Below, one piece after another: positions 25,601 through 33,627 of a DNA stretch of 47,949 bases. The stretch is taken from the NCBI GenBank assembly GCA_964530075.1, contig CAZGXU010000013.1, forward strand, positions 1 through 47,949, read 5' to 3'. Both the position numbers and the translations under genes were made by a program. Source of the stretch: JANQEA01 sp964530075. GTDB lineage: Bacteria; Bipolaricaulota; Bipolaricaulia; UBA7950; UBA9294. Every line of letters begins with the position of its first letter. Within the stretch, counting starts at the first letter, position 1. The notes under the pieces were generated by a model. That model ran no database searches. It worked only from the letters and a program-made list of their open reading frames with translations, and was not told the origin of the DNA.

Positions 25601-26045
25601 GCAGCATCCGGGGGATGACCCCGCTCTCGCACGCCGACAGGGCGATCAGCCCCTCGCTGTGCTCGCGAAGGAGCTCCTTGTCCGCACGCGGCCGGTAGTA
25701 GAACCCCTCGGTGTGCGATCGGCTGACGATCTGCAGCAGGTTCCGATAGCCGGCCTCGTCCTCGGCCAGGAGGACCAGATGGTAGTAGCGCTTGCCGTCG
25801 GTCGAGGTCCGATCGCGCCGATCGCCTGGGGCGACGTAGATCTCGCAGCCGAGGATCGGTTTGATCCCGCGCTTGTGCGCCTGTCGATAGAACTTGACGA
25901 CGCCGCTCACCACCCCGTGATCGGTCAGCGCCAGGGCGTCCATCCCGCACTCCGCCGCGCGCTCGAGGAGCGCGCCGATCTTGCACGAGGAATCGAGGAT
26001 GCTGTACTCGGAGTGTACGTGAAGGTGGACGAACGGGCTCGACAA
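22608..26045 (-). CDS. dnaE: DNA polymerase III alpha subunit, DnaE1 type with intact PHP domain
   Basis: 1,145 residues. The N-terminal PHP domain (about 5-270) keeps its metal ligands: HLHVHSEYS, ALTDHG, GCE, CESG, IQHHG and NDVHY. It may therefore be an active Mn/Zn proofreading exonuclease. The palm follows with GPGRGSAAGSLVS and the catalytic aspartates in PDFDIDF, then fingers, a helix-hairpin-helix region and an OB fold (RIKKIRRIDTRRGG) near the end. The start is TTG at 26045, with AAGGGGAG 8 nt upstream, 4 bp after the ftsB/divIC-like gene. It is the replicative polymerase, acting with the DnaN clamp encoded 5 kb away. Confidence 0.97.
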   Translation of the reverse strand: MSSPFVHLHVHSEYSILDSSCKIGALLERAAECGMDALALTDHGVVSGVVKFYRQAHKRGIKPILGCEIYVAPGDRRDRTSTDGKRYYHLVLLAEDEAGYRNLLQIVSRSHTEGFYYRPRADKELLREHSEGLIALSACESGVIPRMLQAGRRDAAEASAREMLEIFGEGNFFIEIQHHGTDRDGRLRKQLIDLARSLDIPLVATNDVHYLADEDRLAHEVLLNIRANKTLSDADHRTFEGEGYYFRTGEEMEALFGEVPDAIANTRRIADRCNVVLEFDRMMIPPFELPEGVSDPNEYIRALAYEGAERRYGTITETIRERLEFELSVITKMEYSTYFLIVWDFVRYAKEEGISVGPGRGSAAGSLVSYCLGITNVDPLKYNLLFERFLNPDRISLPDFDIDFCVKGRDQVIQYVRRKYGGETWWDRIAQIATFDRMAARSVVRDVGRVLGVPYGVTDRVAKMIPFGWGLRAAAENVSELRALREQDEEIRRVVDIGLRLEGLTRNASTHAAGVVIAPDALSKHVPLLRLGEGEYVTQFDMGDVEAVGLLKIDFLGLRNLTLIDETRASLAEHAGIDLCVESIPLDDAATYTLIREGRTSGIFQLESSGMTNLIRRVQPDKFEDLIALLALYRPGPLESGMTDDYVDRRRGLKPVTYAHPSLRDVLEETYGLPIYQDQLMLMVQKLAGFTLAEADILRKAMGKKIKHLMASLREKYVEGCLANGLSRELATRTFEDMEKFSRYGFGKAHTTSYAFVSYWTAYLKANYPTHFMASLLTSVQGDLDKVAEYVAECRDMGIEILPPDVNESHHGFAPVGDRRIRFGLGAVKHVGSNAVKAILNARRDGEPFRSFFDLCQRVEDEGLDRESLEALVKVGAFDGLGATRLGLLRHITEGLELMQIARRERVTGQTSLFGDLPEAAPEPVVTSDEFEEGDLLAFEREFLGLYLTAHPLDDHRQELQMYCVPFHRLGDLRAGEAAIVGGRIKKIRRIDTRRGGQMAFVTIEDGTGEVEVTAFPRVLDAAGDLIAEDALVGVSVSAGSRNGELNLVVEEVFPLGEASRHAGLSVTLRLDGAGICQQQLDQVLQALGAHPGEAPVRFEVVDSVGSIVVLAGERFHVTPGDSLRASLSTTSAVLDVSFGNGNRR

Positions 26046-26049
26046 CTGG

Positions 26050-26385
26050 CTACTCCCCTTCCTCGCCGATGAAGATGACCTTCTCCTCGCCGCGCATCAC
26101 CCACCCGAGCCGCGCGCGCGCCTCCTCCTCGATCGCCTCCGGATCGTCCTTCTCAGCGAGGCGCTCCCGCAGGGCCGACTGTTCGAGGAGGGCCTGCTGC
26201 TGAGCAGCGCGCAGGTCCTGGAGCTGACGACGGAGGGAGCGGATCTCCAGTGCGTGGAGGATGAACAGGGAAAGGACCAGACAGCCGACCGCCGAGAACA
26301 CGACGAGATAGACGACGGCCCGGTTGGTTCGCCGGGGCGGTGCCGTGCCGCGATGACGCGGTCCCCACCTTCGCCCCCGGATCAT
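26050..26385 (-). CDS. FtsB/DivIC-family septum formation initiator
   Basis: 111 residues: a basic cytoplasmic N-terminus (RRWGPRHRG), one membrane helix (about 24-46) and an extracytoplasmic coiled coil (about 48-85), ending in the family block ARARLGWVMRGEEKVIFI. It acts in the divisome with FtsL and FtsQ. The ATG at 26385 has only a weak purine site; a GTG 12-18 bp upstream is an alternative. It sits 20 bp after eno, the same eno-ftsB neighbourhood seen in many bacteria. Confidence 0.88.
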   Translation of the reverse strand: MIRGRRWGPRHRGTAPPRRTNRAVVYLVVFSAVGCLVLSLFILHALEIRSLRRQLQDLRAAQQQALLEQSALRERLAEKDDPEAIEEEARARLGWVMRGEEKVIFIGEEGE

Positions 26386-26405
26386 CCCGATCGCCCCCGT
26401 GCCGT

Positions 26406-27692
26406 CTACGCCGAGGCGGACTTGAACCGTGCCGGCCATTCGGCGAGTTCGAGTTCGAATTCCTCCTCGATCCGCAACAACCGATTGTACTTCGCGACGC
26501 GCTCGCTCCGCGAAATCGAGCCGCTCTTGAGCTGTCCGCAGCCGGTGCCGGTCGCCAGATCGGCGATCGACGTGTCCTCCGTCTCTCCGGAGCGGTGCGA
26601 GACGACGCTCGTGTAGCCCGCGAAGTGCGCGATCTCCATCGTGTCGAGGGTCTCGGTGACCGTCCCGATTTGGTTCAGCTTGATCAGGATCGAGTTGGCG
26701 ATCCCCTCCTTGATCCCGTCCCGCAATCGAACGGGGTTGGTGACGAAGACGTCGTCCCCGACGATCTGGACCCGCCGGCCGAGCCGCTCCGTCAACAGCC
26801 GCCACCCGGCCCGATCCTCCTCTCCGACCCCGTCCTCGATCGACACGATCGGGAAGGACGTGACCCAGTCCTCGTAGGTCCGGACGAGGTCCTCGGAAGA
26901 CAGGACCTGGGATTCGCCCTTGATCGTGAAGCGGTAGGCCCCATCGCTGAAGAAGCTCGTCGCCGCCGCGTCGAGCGCGATCGCCACGTCCTCCCCGGGC
27001 CGGTAGCCGCTCCGATCGATCGCGTCGACCAGCAGCGACAGCGCGGCGCGGTTCTCGTCGAGGTCCGGCGCGAAGCCTCCCTCGTCGCCGACCGCCGTCG
27101 CGAGCCCCTTGCTCTTGAGGATCCCCTTCAGGGTCTGGAAGACCTCCGAGCAGGCGCGGACCGCCTCGCGGAACGTCGCCGGGCCCAGCGGGACGAGCAT
27201 GAACTCCTGGATGTCGACGTTGTTGTCGGCGTGTTCGCCGCCGTTGAGGACGTTCATCATCGGACGAGGAAGTCGAGGCCGTCGGGCGCCGGACAGGTAG
27301 CGGAAGAGGGGGATCCCGAGGCTGTCGGCCGCCGCGCGGGCCGTCGCGAGCGACACGGCGAGGATCGCGTTGGCGCCGAGACGGCTCTTGTTCTCCGTTC
27401 CGTCCAACTCGATCAGGACGCGATCGATCGCCGGCTGATCGAGCGCGTCCCGACCGAGGAGCGCCGGTTCGATCTCGTCGATGATGTTGGCGATCGCCTT
27501 CTCGACGCCGCGGCCGTGGTACCGGCCCGGATCCTCATCGCGCAGCTCGAGCGCCTCGTACTTCCCCTTCGACGCACCGGAGGGAATCGCGGCACGCCCG
27601 AACGCGCCTTCCTCGAGGAAGACGTCCGCCTCCACCGTCGGATTCCCTCGCGAATCGATGATGGACCGAGCCTCTATCCCTTCAATAAACAT
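26406..27692 (-). CDS. eno: Enolase
   Basis: 428 residues, full length. It interconverts 2-phosphoglycerate and phosphoenolpyruvate. Metal ligands lie in ALDAAATS, SIEDG and VGDDVFVTN; the catalytic pair is the Glu of VGDEGGFAP and the Lys of LIKLNQIGT; the flexible loops PSGASKGKYEA and SHRSGETEDTSIADLA are present. The C-terminal block reads GTGCGQLKSGSISRSERVAKYN, differing slightly from the usual GAGQIKTG. AAGGGGGG precedes the ATG. It heads the eno-ftsB-dnaE-yvcK transcript. Confidence 0.97.
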   Translation of the reverse strand: MFIEGIEARSIIDSRGNPTVEADVFLEEGAFGRAAIPSGASKGKYEALELRDEDPGRYHGRGVEKAIANIIDEIEPALLGRDALDQPAIDRVLIELDGTENKSRLGANAILAVSLATARAAADSLGIPLFRYLSGARRPRLPRPMMNVLNGGEHADNNVDIQEFMLVPLGPATFREAVRACSEVFQTLKGILKSKGLATAVGDEGGFAPDLDENRAALSLLVDAIDRSGYRPGEDVAIALDAAATSFFSDGAYRFTIKGESQVLSSEDLVRTYEDWVTSFPIVSIEDGVGEEDRAGWRLLTERLGRRVQIVGDDVFVTNPVRLRDGIKEGIANSILIKLNQIGTVTETLDTMEIAHFAGYTSVVSHRSGETEDTSIADLATGTGCGQLKSGSISRSERVAKYNRLLRIEEEFELELAEWPARFKSASA

Positions 27693-27722
27693 CCGGAAAT
27701 CCCCCCTTCACGATCGACTTCC

Positions 27723-27751
27723 AGTATAGTGAGCCGCGCGCGCATCGGCAA
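27723..27751 (-). promoter_or_regulatory. Predicted promoter of the eno-ftsB-dnaE-yvcK operon
   Basis: Minus strand: TTGCCG (27746-27751), 17 bp, TATACT (27723-27728), about 30 bp before the eno ATG. The -35 is identical to that of the caspase-like gene. Confidence 0.6.
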
Positions 27752-27767
27752 CGGATTCGACCCTTGT

Positions 27768-27796
27768 TTGCGCCTTCTCTCCATGGGATCGATAAT
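27768..27796 (+). promoter_or_regulatory. Possible alaS promoter
   Basis: TTGCGC (27768-27773), 17 bp, GATAAT (27791-27796), 30 bp before the alaS ATG. The -10 is good, the -35 weak. It would be back to back with the eno promoter. Confidence 0.35.
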
Positions 27797-27826
27797 CCGA
27801 GGGACGCGCACTGCGTAGGAGACACG

Positions 27827-30430
27827 ATGAAGGCCGACGAGCTTCGAAGACGATACCTCGGTTTCTTCGGCGGACGGGATCACAGGATCCTGCCCAGCTC
27901 GCCGTTGGTGCCGAACGATCCGACCCTCCTGTTCACGTCGGCGGGGATGGTGCAGTTCAAGGACATCTTCTGGGGGCGGGCCGCGCCCTCGACCCCCCGC
28001 GCCGCGACGTGCCAGAAGTGCTTTCGGACGACGGACATCGAGAACGTCGGGCGGACGGCGTTCCACAACACGTTCTTCGAGATGCTCGGCAACTTCTCGT
28101 TCGGCGACTACTTCAAGGAGGGGGCGATCCGCCTGGCGTGGGAGTTCCTCGTCGACGAGCTCGGGCTGCCCGAGGAGCGGCTCTCCGTCTCGGTCTATCG
28201 CGACGACGACGAAGCGTTCGCCCTCTGGCGCGACGTCATCGGGCTTCCGGAGGATCGGATCACCCGGCTCGGTAAGGAGCACAACTGGTGGGGGCCGGTC
28301 GGAGACAGCGGCCCGTGCGGACCGGATTCCGAGATCTTCTACGACACCGGCGCCGACAACGCGTGCGGGCCGGACTGCGCGGGCGTCGCGTGCGAATGCA
28401 ACCGGTACTCGGAGATGTGGAACCTCGTCTTCATGGAGTACGACGCGGGCGAGGACGGATCGCTGGCGCCGCTCGACAAGAAGAACATCGACACGGGGAT
28501 GGGCCTCGAGCGGACGTCCGCCGTCCTCCAGGGCGTTCCGACGGTCTTCGAGTCCGACCTGTTCCGACCGATCGTCGAGTCCGTCGAAGCGGCCTGCCCT
28601 CGCGCACTCACCGAGGCCGATCGCGCCCATCGGAACGCGATCGCCGATCACGTCCGCGGCGTCCTCTTCCTCCTGGCGGACGGCGTGATGCCCGGAAACG
28701 AACGACAGGGGTACGTCCTTCGGCGGATCCTCCGCCGCGCGGTCCGGGCCGGGGAGAAGATCGGGCTTCCGGCGGGCTCCCTCGCAGGCTTCGTCGATCC
28801 CGTGATTGACGTGCTCGGTGGCGTCTATCCGGAGATCGTCGGCGCGCGCGATCTCGCGCACCGCCTGATCGCCCGAGAGGAGGAGACGTTCCGACGGACG
28901 CTTCGCGACGGCGAGCGGCGGCTGGCGAAGATCCTCGAGGAGTTGCAGGACTCCGGGGAGACGGTCCTTCCCGGCGAGTCGGCATTCGAGCTGACCGACA
29001 CGTACGGGTTTCCGATCGAGATGATCCAGGAGATCGCGGCGGAGAGTGGGGTCACCGTCGATGCGGACGGTTTCGAGCGCGCGTTGGATGCGCAGCGTAC
29101 GCGATCGAGGATCGGAGTCGGTGTCTCGGTCTCCGCGGACGGTGAAGTCGTTGCCGCCGGGAAGGGGCCGACGAGGTTCCTCGGCTACGACCGGTGTGAC
29201 GGAGAGGCCGTCGTCGAAAATGCCCTGAGGGCAGAGGGAAAGATCGACCGGCTCGTCTTCCCCGAATCCCCGTTCTACGCCGAGTCCGGCGGCCAGGTCG
29301 GCGACACCGGACGGATCGAGAACCTGACGCGGGAGGGAGTCGCCCGCATCTCGAACGTCACGAAGAACGCCAAGGGCGTCTTCCTCCATCACGTCCGCGT
29401 GGATGAAGGGACGTTCGAGATCGGAGACCGGTGCCGGCTGATCGTCGACGTCGACCGGCGCCGGAGGATCGAGCGGAACCACACCGCGACGCACCTGCTG
29501 CACGCCGCGCTCCGCGAGGTGCTCGGGTCGCACGCGAAGCAGGCCGGCTCGCTCGTCAACGACGCGGAGCTCCGGTTCGACTTCTCCCACTTCGAGAAGC
29601 TCTCTCCGGATCAGATTGCGCGGGTCGAGGACCTCGCCAACCGGGCAGTGCTGCGGGATCTGAAGGTCGAGCCCAGGGAGATGTCTCTCGAAGAAGCCAC
29701 CGCGGCGGGAGCCATCGGGCTGTTTGAGGAGGAGTACCGAGGGAAGGAGAAGGTCCGCGTCCTCTCGATCTGCGATGAGGACGCAGGGGAGTGCATCAGC
29801 AAGGAGCTCTGCGGCGGGACGCACGTGTCGCGCAGCGGCGAGATCGGTCTGATCAAGGTCGTCTCGGAAGAGAGCATCGCCTCCGGCGTGCGGCGGATCC
29901 GCGCGGTCACCGGGGACGCGGTCCTCCATCGGCTCCGAGATCGCGACGCATTCCTGTCTCAGATCCGCGACGAGATCGGCGAGGATCCGATCGAAGGGAT
30001 CCACCGCCTGAGGGACGAGCTGCGCGGCGCGCAGGAGCGGCTCGAAGCGCTCGACGCGGCCCAGGCGAAGGATGCCGCATCAAGGCTGATCGAAACGGCC
30101 GAGGAGATCGGCGGCGTCCGCGTAATCGCCGGACGGGTCGATCTGTCCGGCGATCAGTTGAAGGGCCTCGCCGACAGGCTCGAGGAGACGGGACGCCCGG
30201 CCGTGATCCTGCTCGTCGGGGACGGGGGCGGAAACGGGATCGTCGTCTGCAAGCGGTCGAAGGGCCTCGACGCGATCGACGCCGGGGCGCTGATCCGGAC
30301 GGTCTCCGGGACGCTCGGCGGCGGTGGGGGCGGCGGCAAGACGTTCGCGCAGGGCGGCGGACCGTGGGTCGGCAAGCTCGACGCAGCGCTCGTCGCCGGG
30401 CTCGAGGTCGTTCGGGACGCGCTGGAGTAG
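27827..30430 (+). CDS. alaS: Alanyl-tRNA synthetase
   Basis: 867 residues, full length for this class II enzyme. The aminoacylation domain (about 1-250) has PSSPLVPNDPTLLFTSAGM, RTAFHNTFFEMLGNFSFG and TGMGLERT. The tRNA-recognition helices follow, then the editing domain with its zinc motif HTATHLLH and CGGTH (about 560-680). A C-terminal coiled coil and C-Ala domain end in the Gly-rich GGGGGGGK stretch. Mischarged Ser/Gly-tRNA-Ala should be hydrolysed in the editing site. AGGAG precedes the ATG by 5 nt; an in-frame start at 27764 is rejected because it has no ribosome site. It converges on dnaN. Confidence 0.97.
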   Translation: MKADELRRRYLGFFGGRDHRILPSSPLVPNDPTLLFTSAGMVQFKDIFWGRAAPSTPRAATCQKCFRTTDIENVGRTAFHNTFFEMLGNFSFGDYFKEGAIRLAWEFLVDELGLPEERLSVSVYRDDDEAFALWRDVIGLPEDRITRLGKEHNWWGPVGDSGPCGPDSEIFYDTGADNACGPDCAGVACECNRYSEMWNLVFMEYDAGEDGSLAPLDKKNIDTGMGLERTSAVLQGVPTVFESDLFRPIVESVEAACPRALTEADRAHRNAIADHVRGVLFLLADGVMPGNERQGYVLRRILRRAVRAGEKIGLPAGSLAGFVDPVIDVLGGVYPEIVGARDLAHRLIAREEETFRRTLRDGERRLAKILEELQDSGETVLPGESAFELTDTYGFPIEMIQEIAAESGVTVDADGFERALDAQRTRSRIGVGVSVSADGEVVAAGKGPTRFLGYDRCDGEAVVENALRAEGKIDRLVFPESPFYAESGGQVGDTGRIENLTREGVARISNVTKNAKGVFLHHVRVDEGTFEIGDRCRLIVDVDRRRRIERNHTATHLLHAALREVLGSHAKQAGSLVNDAELRFDFSHFEKLSPDQIARVEDLANRAVLRDLKVEPREMSLEEATAAGAIGLFEEEYRGKEKVRVLSICDEDAGECISKELCGGTHVSRSGEIGLIKVVSEESIASGVRRIRAVTGDAVLHRLRDRDAFLSQIRDEIGEDPIEGIHRLRDELRGAQERLEALDAAQAKDAASRLIETAEEIGGVRVIAGRVDLSGDQLKGLADRLEETGRPAVILLVGDGGGNGIVVCKRSKGLDAIDAGALIRTVSGTLGGGGGGGKTFAQGGGPWVGKLDAALVAGLEVVRDALE

Positions 30431-30441
30431 AGACGGTCCGC

Positions 30442-31593
30442 CTACGCCGTCAGGCGGACTGGCATACAGACGTAGAGGAACCCCCGATCGCTCTCCGCCG
30501 AGGCGTCGCCGGTGGGCTCCACCAGTCCCGCCTTCAGCGGATCGGACAGCCACAGGACGATCTCCTCCGAATCCATCCGTTTCAGCGCGTCGATGAGGTA
30601 CTCGGCCGAGAAGCGGATCTCGATCGGGGCGGAAGGGGTCTTCTTCAGCCGGACCCGCTCCTCCGCCTCCCCCTTGTTCCTCGACGCCGAGTTGATCCGG
30701 ACGGCGCTCTCGTCGGCGCTCGCGTGCAGCGTGATCGCCCCCGAATCCTCGGCCGCGGTGATCTCGATCCGCTGAAGCGCCTCGAGGAGCGAACGGCGGT
30801 CGAACGCGAGCGAGATCGGGTTGTCCTTCGGGATGACCCGCTCGAAGTCCGGGAATTCTTCGGCGATTGTCCGCGCCATGAACGTGACGCCGGCGGCGTG
30901 GAAGAAGAGCTGCCCCTCCTCGCGGTACAGGTCGACGGCCTCGGCCTTCAGCTGTCCGAGGACGCGATCCAGGTCGGTCAGGACGCTCGCCTCGATCAGG
31001 TACTCGCCCTCCTCGACCAGTTCCTCGATGCCGATCGACTTCATCGCCATCCGGAACCCGTTCGCGGCGACCATGTTCAGTTGATCGGCCTTCAGCACCA
31101 GGTCGACGCCGGTCAGGCTGAGCCGCGTCGTCTGTCCCGCCCGAAGCGCCGCGAAGGACGTCTGGTCGAGGCCGCGGTGAAACTGGTCGATCCGGACCGA
31201 AGCCACTTTCGTCGGCGGAAGGGGCGCGACTTCCGGGAAGTCCTCAACCGGCAGGGTCGGAAGATCGAACGTCACCTCGCCGCACCGGACCTTCACCGTC
31301 GTCACCTCGCCCGCCTCCGTCGCGACGCCGATCCGCTCGTCGGCCGGGAGATGCGTCGCAATCTGATTGAAGATGGCTCCGTTCAGCACGACCGACTCAT
31401 CCGACGCGTTGTTCTCGATCGGGATCTCGCAGCGGACCGCGCGCTCGAGGTCCGTCGCCTGGAGACAAAGCTGGTTGCCGGTGACCTCGAGCTTCAGCCC
31501 CGCGAGGATCGGCATGCTGCTACGGACGCCGAGCGCGTGGCTGGCGAGGCGCACCCCGAAGACCAGATCGTCCTTCAAACACACGAAGTCCAT
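30442..31593 (-). CDS. dnaN: DNA polymerase III sliding clamp (beta subunit)
   Basis: 383 residues in three repeated clamp domains. It forms the ring that tethers DnaE and other clamp-binding proteins to DNA. Family landmarks are the N-terminal SHALGVRSSMPILAGL, NMVAANGFRMA in the middle, and the C-terminal YVCMPVRL, which lines the peptide-binding pocket. AAGGGGGG precedes the ATG. It lies downstream of tmk and lspA on the same strand, away from any dnaA gene, so this is not the usual oriC dnaA-dnaN arrangement. Confidence 0.95.
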   Translation of the reverse strand: MDFVCLKDDLVFGVRLASHALGVRSSMPILAGLKLEVTGNQLCLQATDLERAVRCEIPIENNASDESVVLNGAIFNQIATHLPADERIGVATEAGEVTTVKVRCGEVTFDLPTLPVEDFPEVAPLPPTKVASVRIDQFHRGLDQTSFAALRAGQTTRLSLTGVDLVLKADQLNMVAANGFRMAMKSIGIEELVEEGEYLIEASVLTDLDRVLGQLKAEAVDLYREEGQLFFHAAGVTFMARTIAEEFPDFERVIPKDNPISLAFDRRSLLEALQRIEITAAEDSGAITLHASADESAVRINSASRNKGEAEERVRLKKTPSAPIEIRFSAEYLIDALKRMDSEEIVLWLSDPLKAGLVEPTGDASAESDRGFLYVCMPVRLTA

Positions 31594-31640
31594 CGATGAC
31601 CCCCCTTACCGTCCAATCGCTGTCGGTTCGTGCGGAGTTC

Positions 31641-31670
31641 ATGATACTCCACCAGAAGTCGGGTTGGCAA
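31641..31670 (-). promoter_or_regulatory. Predicted dnaN promoter
   Basis: Minus strand: TTGCCA (31665-31670), 18 bp, TATCAT (31641-31646), in the 80-bp gap between tmk and dnaN. It suggests that dnaN is expressed independently of tmk. Confidence 0.5.
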
Positions 31671-31673
31671 AAC

Positions 31674-32291
31674 TCACAACCCCAGGCGCTGGGCCACCGC
31701 GTTGCTGACCTCTTCGATCGACCGAGTCCCGTCGAGGACGTGGACGGTCGGGTCCCCGTCCGTCAGTTCGAGGAATCCCCGGCGGACCCGCCGATGGAAG
31801 TCGAGCGATTCGACCTCGATCCGGTCTCCCCGGTCGGCCTTCCGTCGCATCGTGTACTCCGGAGGCACGTCGATCAGGAACGTCAGATCGGGCAGCGTGC
31901 CGGACGTCGCCGCCTCGTTCAACCGGCGGATCAGGTCGAGGTCGAGTCCCCGTCCGTATCCCTGATAGGCCATGCTCGACAGCCGATACCTCGACGCGAC
32001 GACCGTTCTGCCGGCCCGCAGAGCCGGGAGGATCACTTCGTGCGTGTTCTGCGTCCGGCTGACCATGAACAGGAGGAGCTCCGAGAACGGGAGAAGCTCT
32101 CGATGTCGCTTCTCGAGAAGGACCGCGCGGACGCTCTCGGCAATCGGCGTGCCTCCCGGCTCGCGCGTGCGGACGACGTCGACGCCCGCCTCGTCGAGGC
32201 GTCGGGCCAGCAGCCTCGCCTGCGTCGACTTGCCGGACGCATCGAGCCCCTCAAACACGATCAGCTTGCCGGCGAGTTCGATGTCGATCAC
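31674..32291 (-). CDS. tmk: Thymidylate kinase
   Basis: 205 residues. It phosphorylates dTMP to dTDP. The P-loop is FEGLDASGKSTQ (residues 13-24) and the substrate block TREPGGTPIAE follows. The usual D-R-Y/H motif reads Ser100-Arg101-Tyr102 (VVASRYRLSSMAYQG), so the conserved Asp is missing. The only reasonable start is a GTG at 32291 whose ribosome site GGAGG directly abuts it, inside the end of lspA. The 41-bp overlap suggests coupled translation. It could be a divergent nucleoside monophosphate kinase, but the overall match is to Tmk. Confidence 0.9.
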   Translation of the reverse strand: MIDIELAGKLIVFEGLDASGKSTQARLLARRLDEAGVDVVRTREPGGTPIAESVRAVLLEKRHRELLPFSELLLFMVSRTQNTHEVILPALRAGRTVVASRYRLSSMAYQGYGRGLDLDLIRRLNEAATSGTLPDLTFLIDVPPEYTMRRKADRGDRIEVESLDFHRRVRRGFLELTDGDPTVHVLDGTRSIEEVSNAVAQRLGL

Positions 32292-32730
32292 CTCCGAACA
32301 GCAGGACGTGCAGGATGACCAGGCCGGCGCCCACCGTGATGCAGGCGTCGGCCAGATTGAAAATGGGGAAGCCGCGGATCTCGAAGAAATCGAGGACGTA
32401 CCCGTACAGCCACCGGTCGATCAGGTTCCCGACCGCCCCGGCGAGGACGACCGCCATCCCGAGCCGCGCCAGGACCCCGCGGACGCGACCGAGCAGGAGG
32501 AGCCCTAGTAGGACCAGGGAGACGATCCCGGAGACCGCGATAAACAGCTCGCCGTTCCCCGGGAAGATCCCGAAGGCGCCGCCGACGTTGTGGGCCCGCG
32601 TCAGGCGGATCGATTGGCCGAGGAGGGGCCTCGGCTGTCCGACGTGGAGCGCCGTCGACGCCCACCATTTCGTCAGCCGATCGAAGAGGATCAACGCGGA
32701 GATGAGGAGCAAGTACGGGATTCGGTCCAT
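32251..32730 (-). CDS. lspA: Prolipoprotein signal peptidase
   Basis: 159 residues with four membrane helices. It cleaves signal peptides of lipoproteins after lipid transfer to Cys. Family motifs: NVGGAFGIF, GNLIDR, YGYVLDFF and FNLADACI. By alignment with characterised enzymes the catalytic aspartates are Asp114 and Asp128. Its substrates in this window include the beta-lactamase-fold and DUF4097 lipoproteins. The C-terminus is long and basic (HRTRRQADRV) because the frame runs 41 bp into tmk. Confidence 0.95.
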   Translation of the reverse strand: MDRIPYLLLISALILFDRLTKWWASTALHVGQPRPLLGQSIRLTRAHNVGGAFGIFPGNGELFIAVSGIVSLVLLGLLLLGRVRGVLARLGMAVVLAGAVGNLIDRWLYGYVLDFFEIRGFPIFNLADACITVGAGLVILHVLLFGGDRHRTRRQADRV

Positions 32731-32868
32731 GCCGTCTCAGCCTATCGTCTGCCCCGGTCGACGTCAAGGAATCGCAGATGGACTGCAGCCGGCCTCCGCC
32801 GCGATCGGCCCCGGCAGCGTCGTCGAGGTAACGATCGGCGGGATCGGGACGTTGAGAAACCCGATCGC

Positions 32869-33417
32869 CTAGGCCTGCCGCCGCCGCCTTCGAGTCAAAC
32901 GTCCGCCCGCGGCGACCCGCCAGTCGCTCCTCCGATCGTCCCGCCGGACGGATCGCATCCCGAGCTTCTCGAGGACCCGCTTGGACGCCACGTTGTCGTC
33001 GCGAACGCCGATCGCGCTCACGGCCCAGCACCGCGGATCGGAAAAGGCCCACCCGATCAAACCCGAGGCGGCCTCGGTCGCCATCCCGCGACACCGATAT
33101 TCCGGCGCGATTCCGTAGCCGATCTCGACCTCGCCGTCGTCGTTCGGCGCGCCCTTCAACCCGACCAGGCCGATTCCCCGTTCTTCCGATCGGAGGACGA
33201 TCAGCCAGTAGGTCAGCCACGGGTGCTCTTCGGTCGGGGCATGTTCCATCTCCTCCATCTTCGCCCGGATCGCTCGCACGACCGGGGGGTCGACGAGCTG
33301 CGGGACGATCGCGGCACCGGCGATCCGGAGTCGAGGGACCTCGGTCGCTCCCAGCGCGGACAGCTCGTCCCGAGTCAGCGGGACCAGTCGGAGCCGGGGG
33401 GTGAGCAGGGCGTCCAT
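32869..33417 (-). CDS. GNAT-family N-acetyltransferase (RimJ/RimL-like)
   Basis: 182 residues. The acetyl-CoA-binding motif is visible in GIAPEYRCRGMATEAA (R-x-x-G-x-A type), followed by SAIGVRDDNVASKRVLEKLGM, typical of RimJ/RimL-like enzymes. The N-terminus LLTPRLRLVPLT also fits that group. The tail is strongly basic (LTRRRRRQA). The substrate is unknown. It is the first gene on the strand leading to lspA, 138 bp upstream of it, so co-transcription is uncertain. Confidence 0.85.
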   Translation of the reverse strand: MDALLTPRLRLVPLTRDELSALGATEVPRLRIAGAAIVPQLVDPPVVRAIRAKMEEMEHAPTEEHPWLTYWLIVLRSEERGIGLVGLKGAPNDDGEVEIGYGIAPEYRCRGMATEAASGLIGWAFSDPRCWAVSAIGVRDDNVASKRVLEKLGMRSVRRDDRRSDWRVAAGGRLTRRRRRQA

Positions 33418-33551
33418 ATCGCCCCGAGTCTACCCGCAATCCGACCCGGCTCGCGGACTCTCGCAGCCACGGCCCATCGGATGCGGATTGCCTCGTTTCC
33501 GTCACCAGCGTCTCGCCGGGGGACGCCCCGACGAGGCCGGCGCGCCTCTCG

Positions 33552-33590
33552 AATCGCACCGGAAAGGCATCCGCCGTCCCCGGTGCGATT
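33552..33590. repeat. 11-bp perfect inverted repeat upstream of the HAD gene
   Basis: AATCGCACCGG (33552-33562) pairs with CCGGTGCGATT (33580-33590) across 17 bp, in the 210-bp gap between divergent GNAT and HAD genes. It ends 37 bp before the HAD start. It could be an operator or a 5'-UTR hairpin. Nothing else is clear in this gap. Confidence 0.6.
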
Positions 33591-33627
33591 GCCCCGAGAC
33601 GATTCCAGGAGTAACGTCTCCGGCACC

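Noticed and set aside
22695..26072. Very long plus-strand frame (1,125 codons)
   Set aside because: It is antisense to dnaE throughout. dnaE shows all catalytic motifs; the opposite frame is open because of GC bias and reads as low-complexity Arg/Asp/Glu/Pro.
30431..30441. Terminator between convergent alaS and dnaN
   Set aside because: Only 11 bp separate the genes and there is no stem with a T tract.
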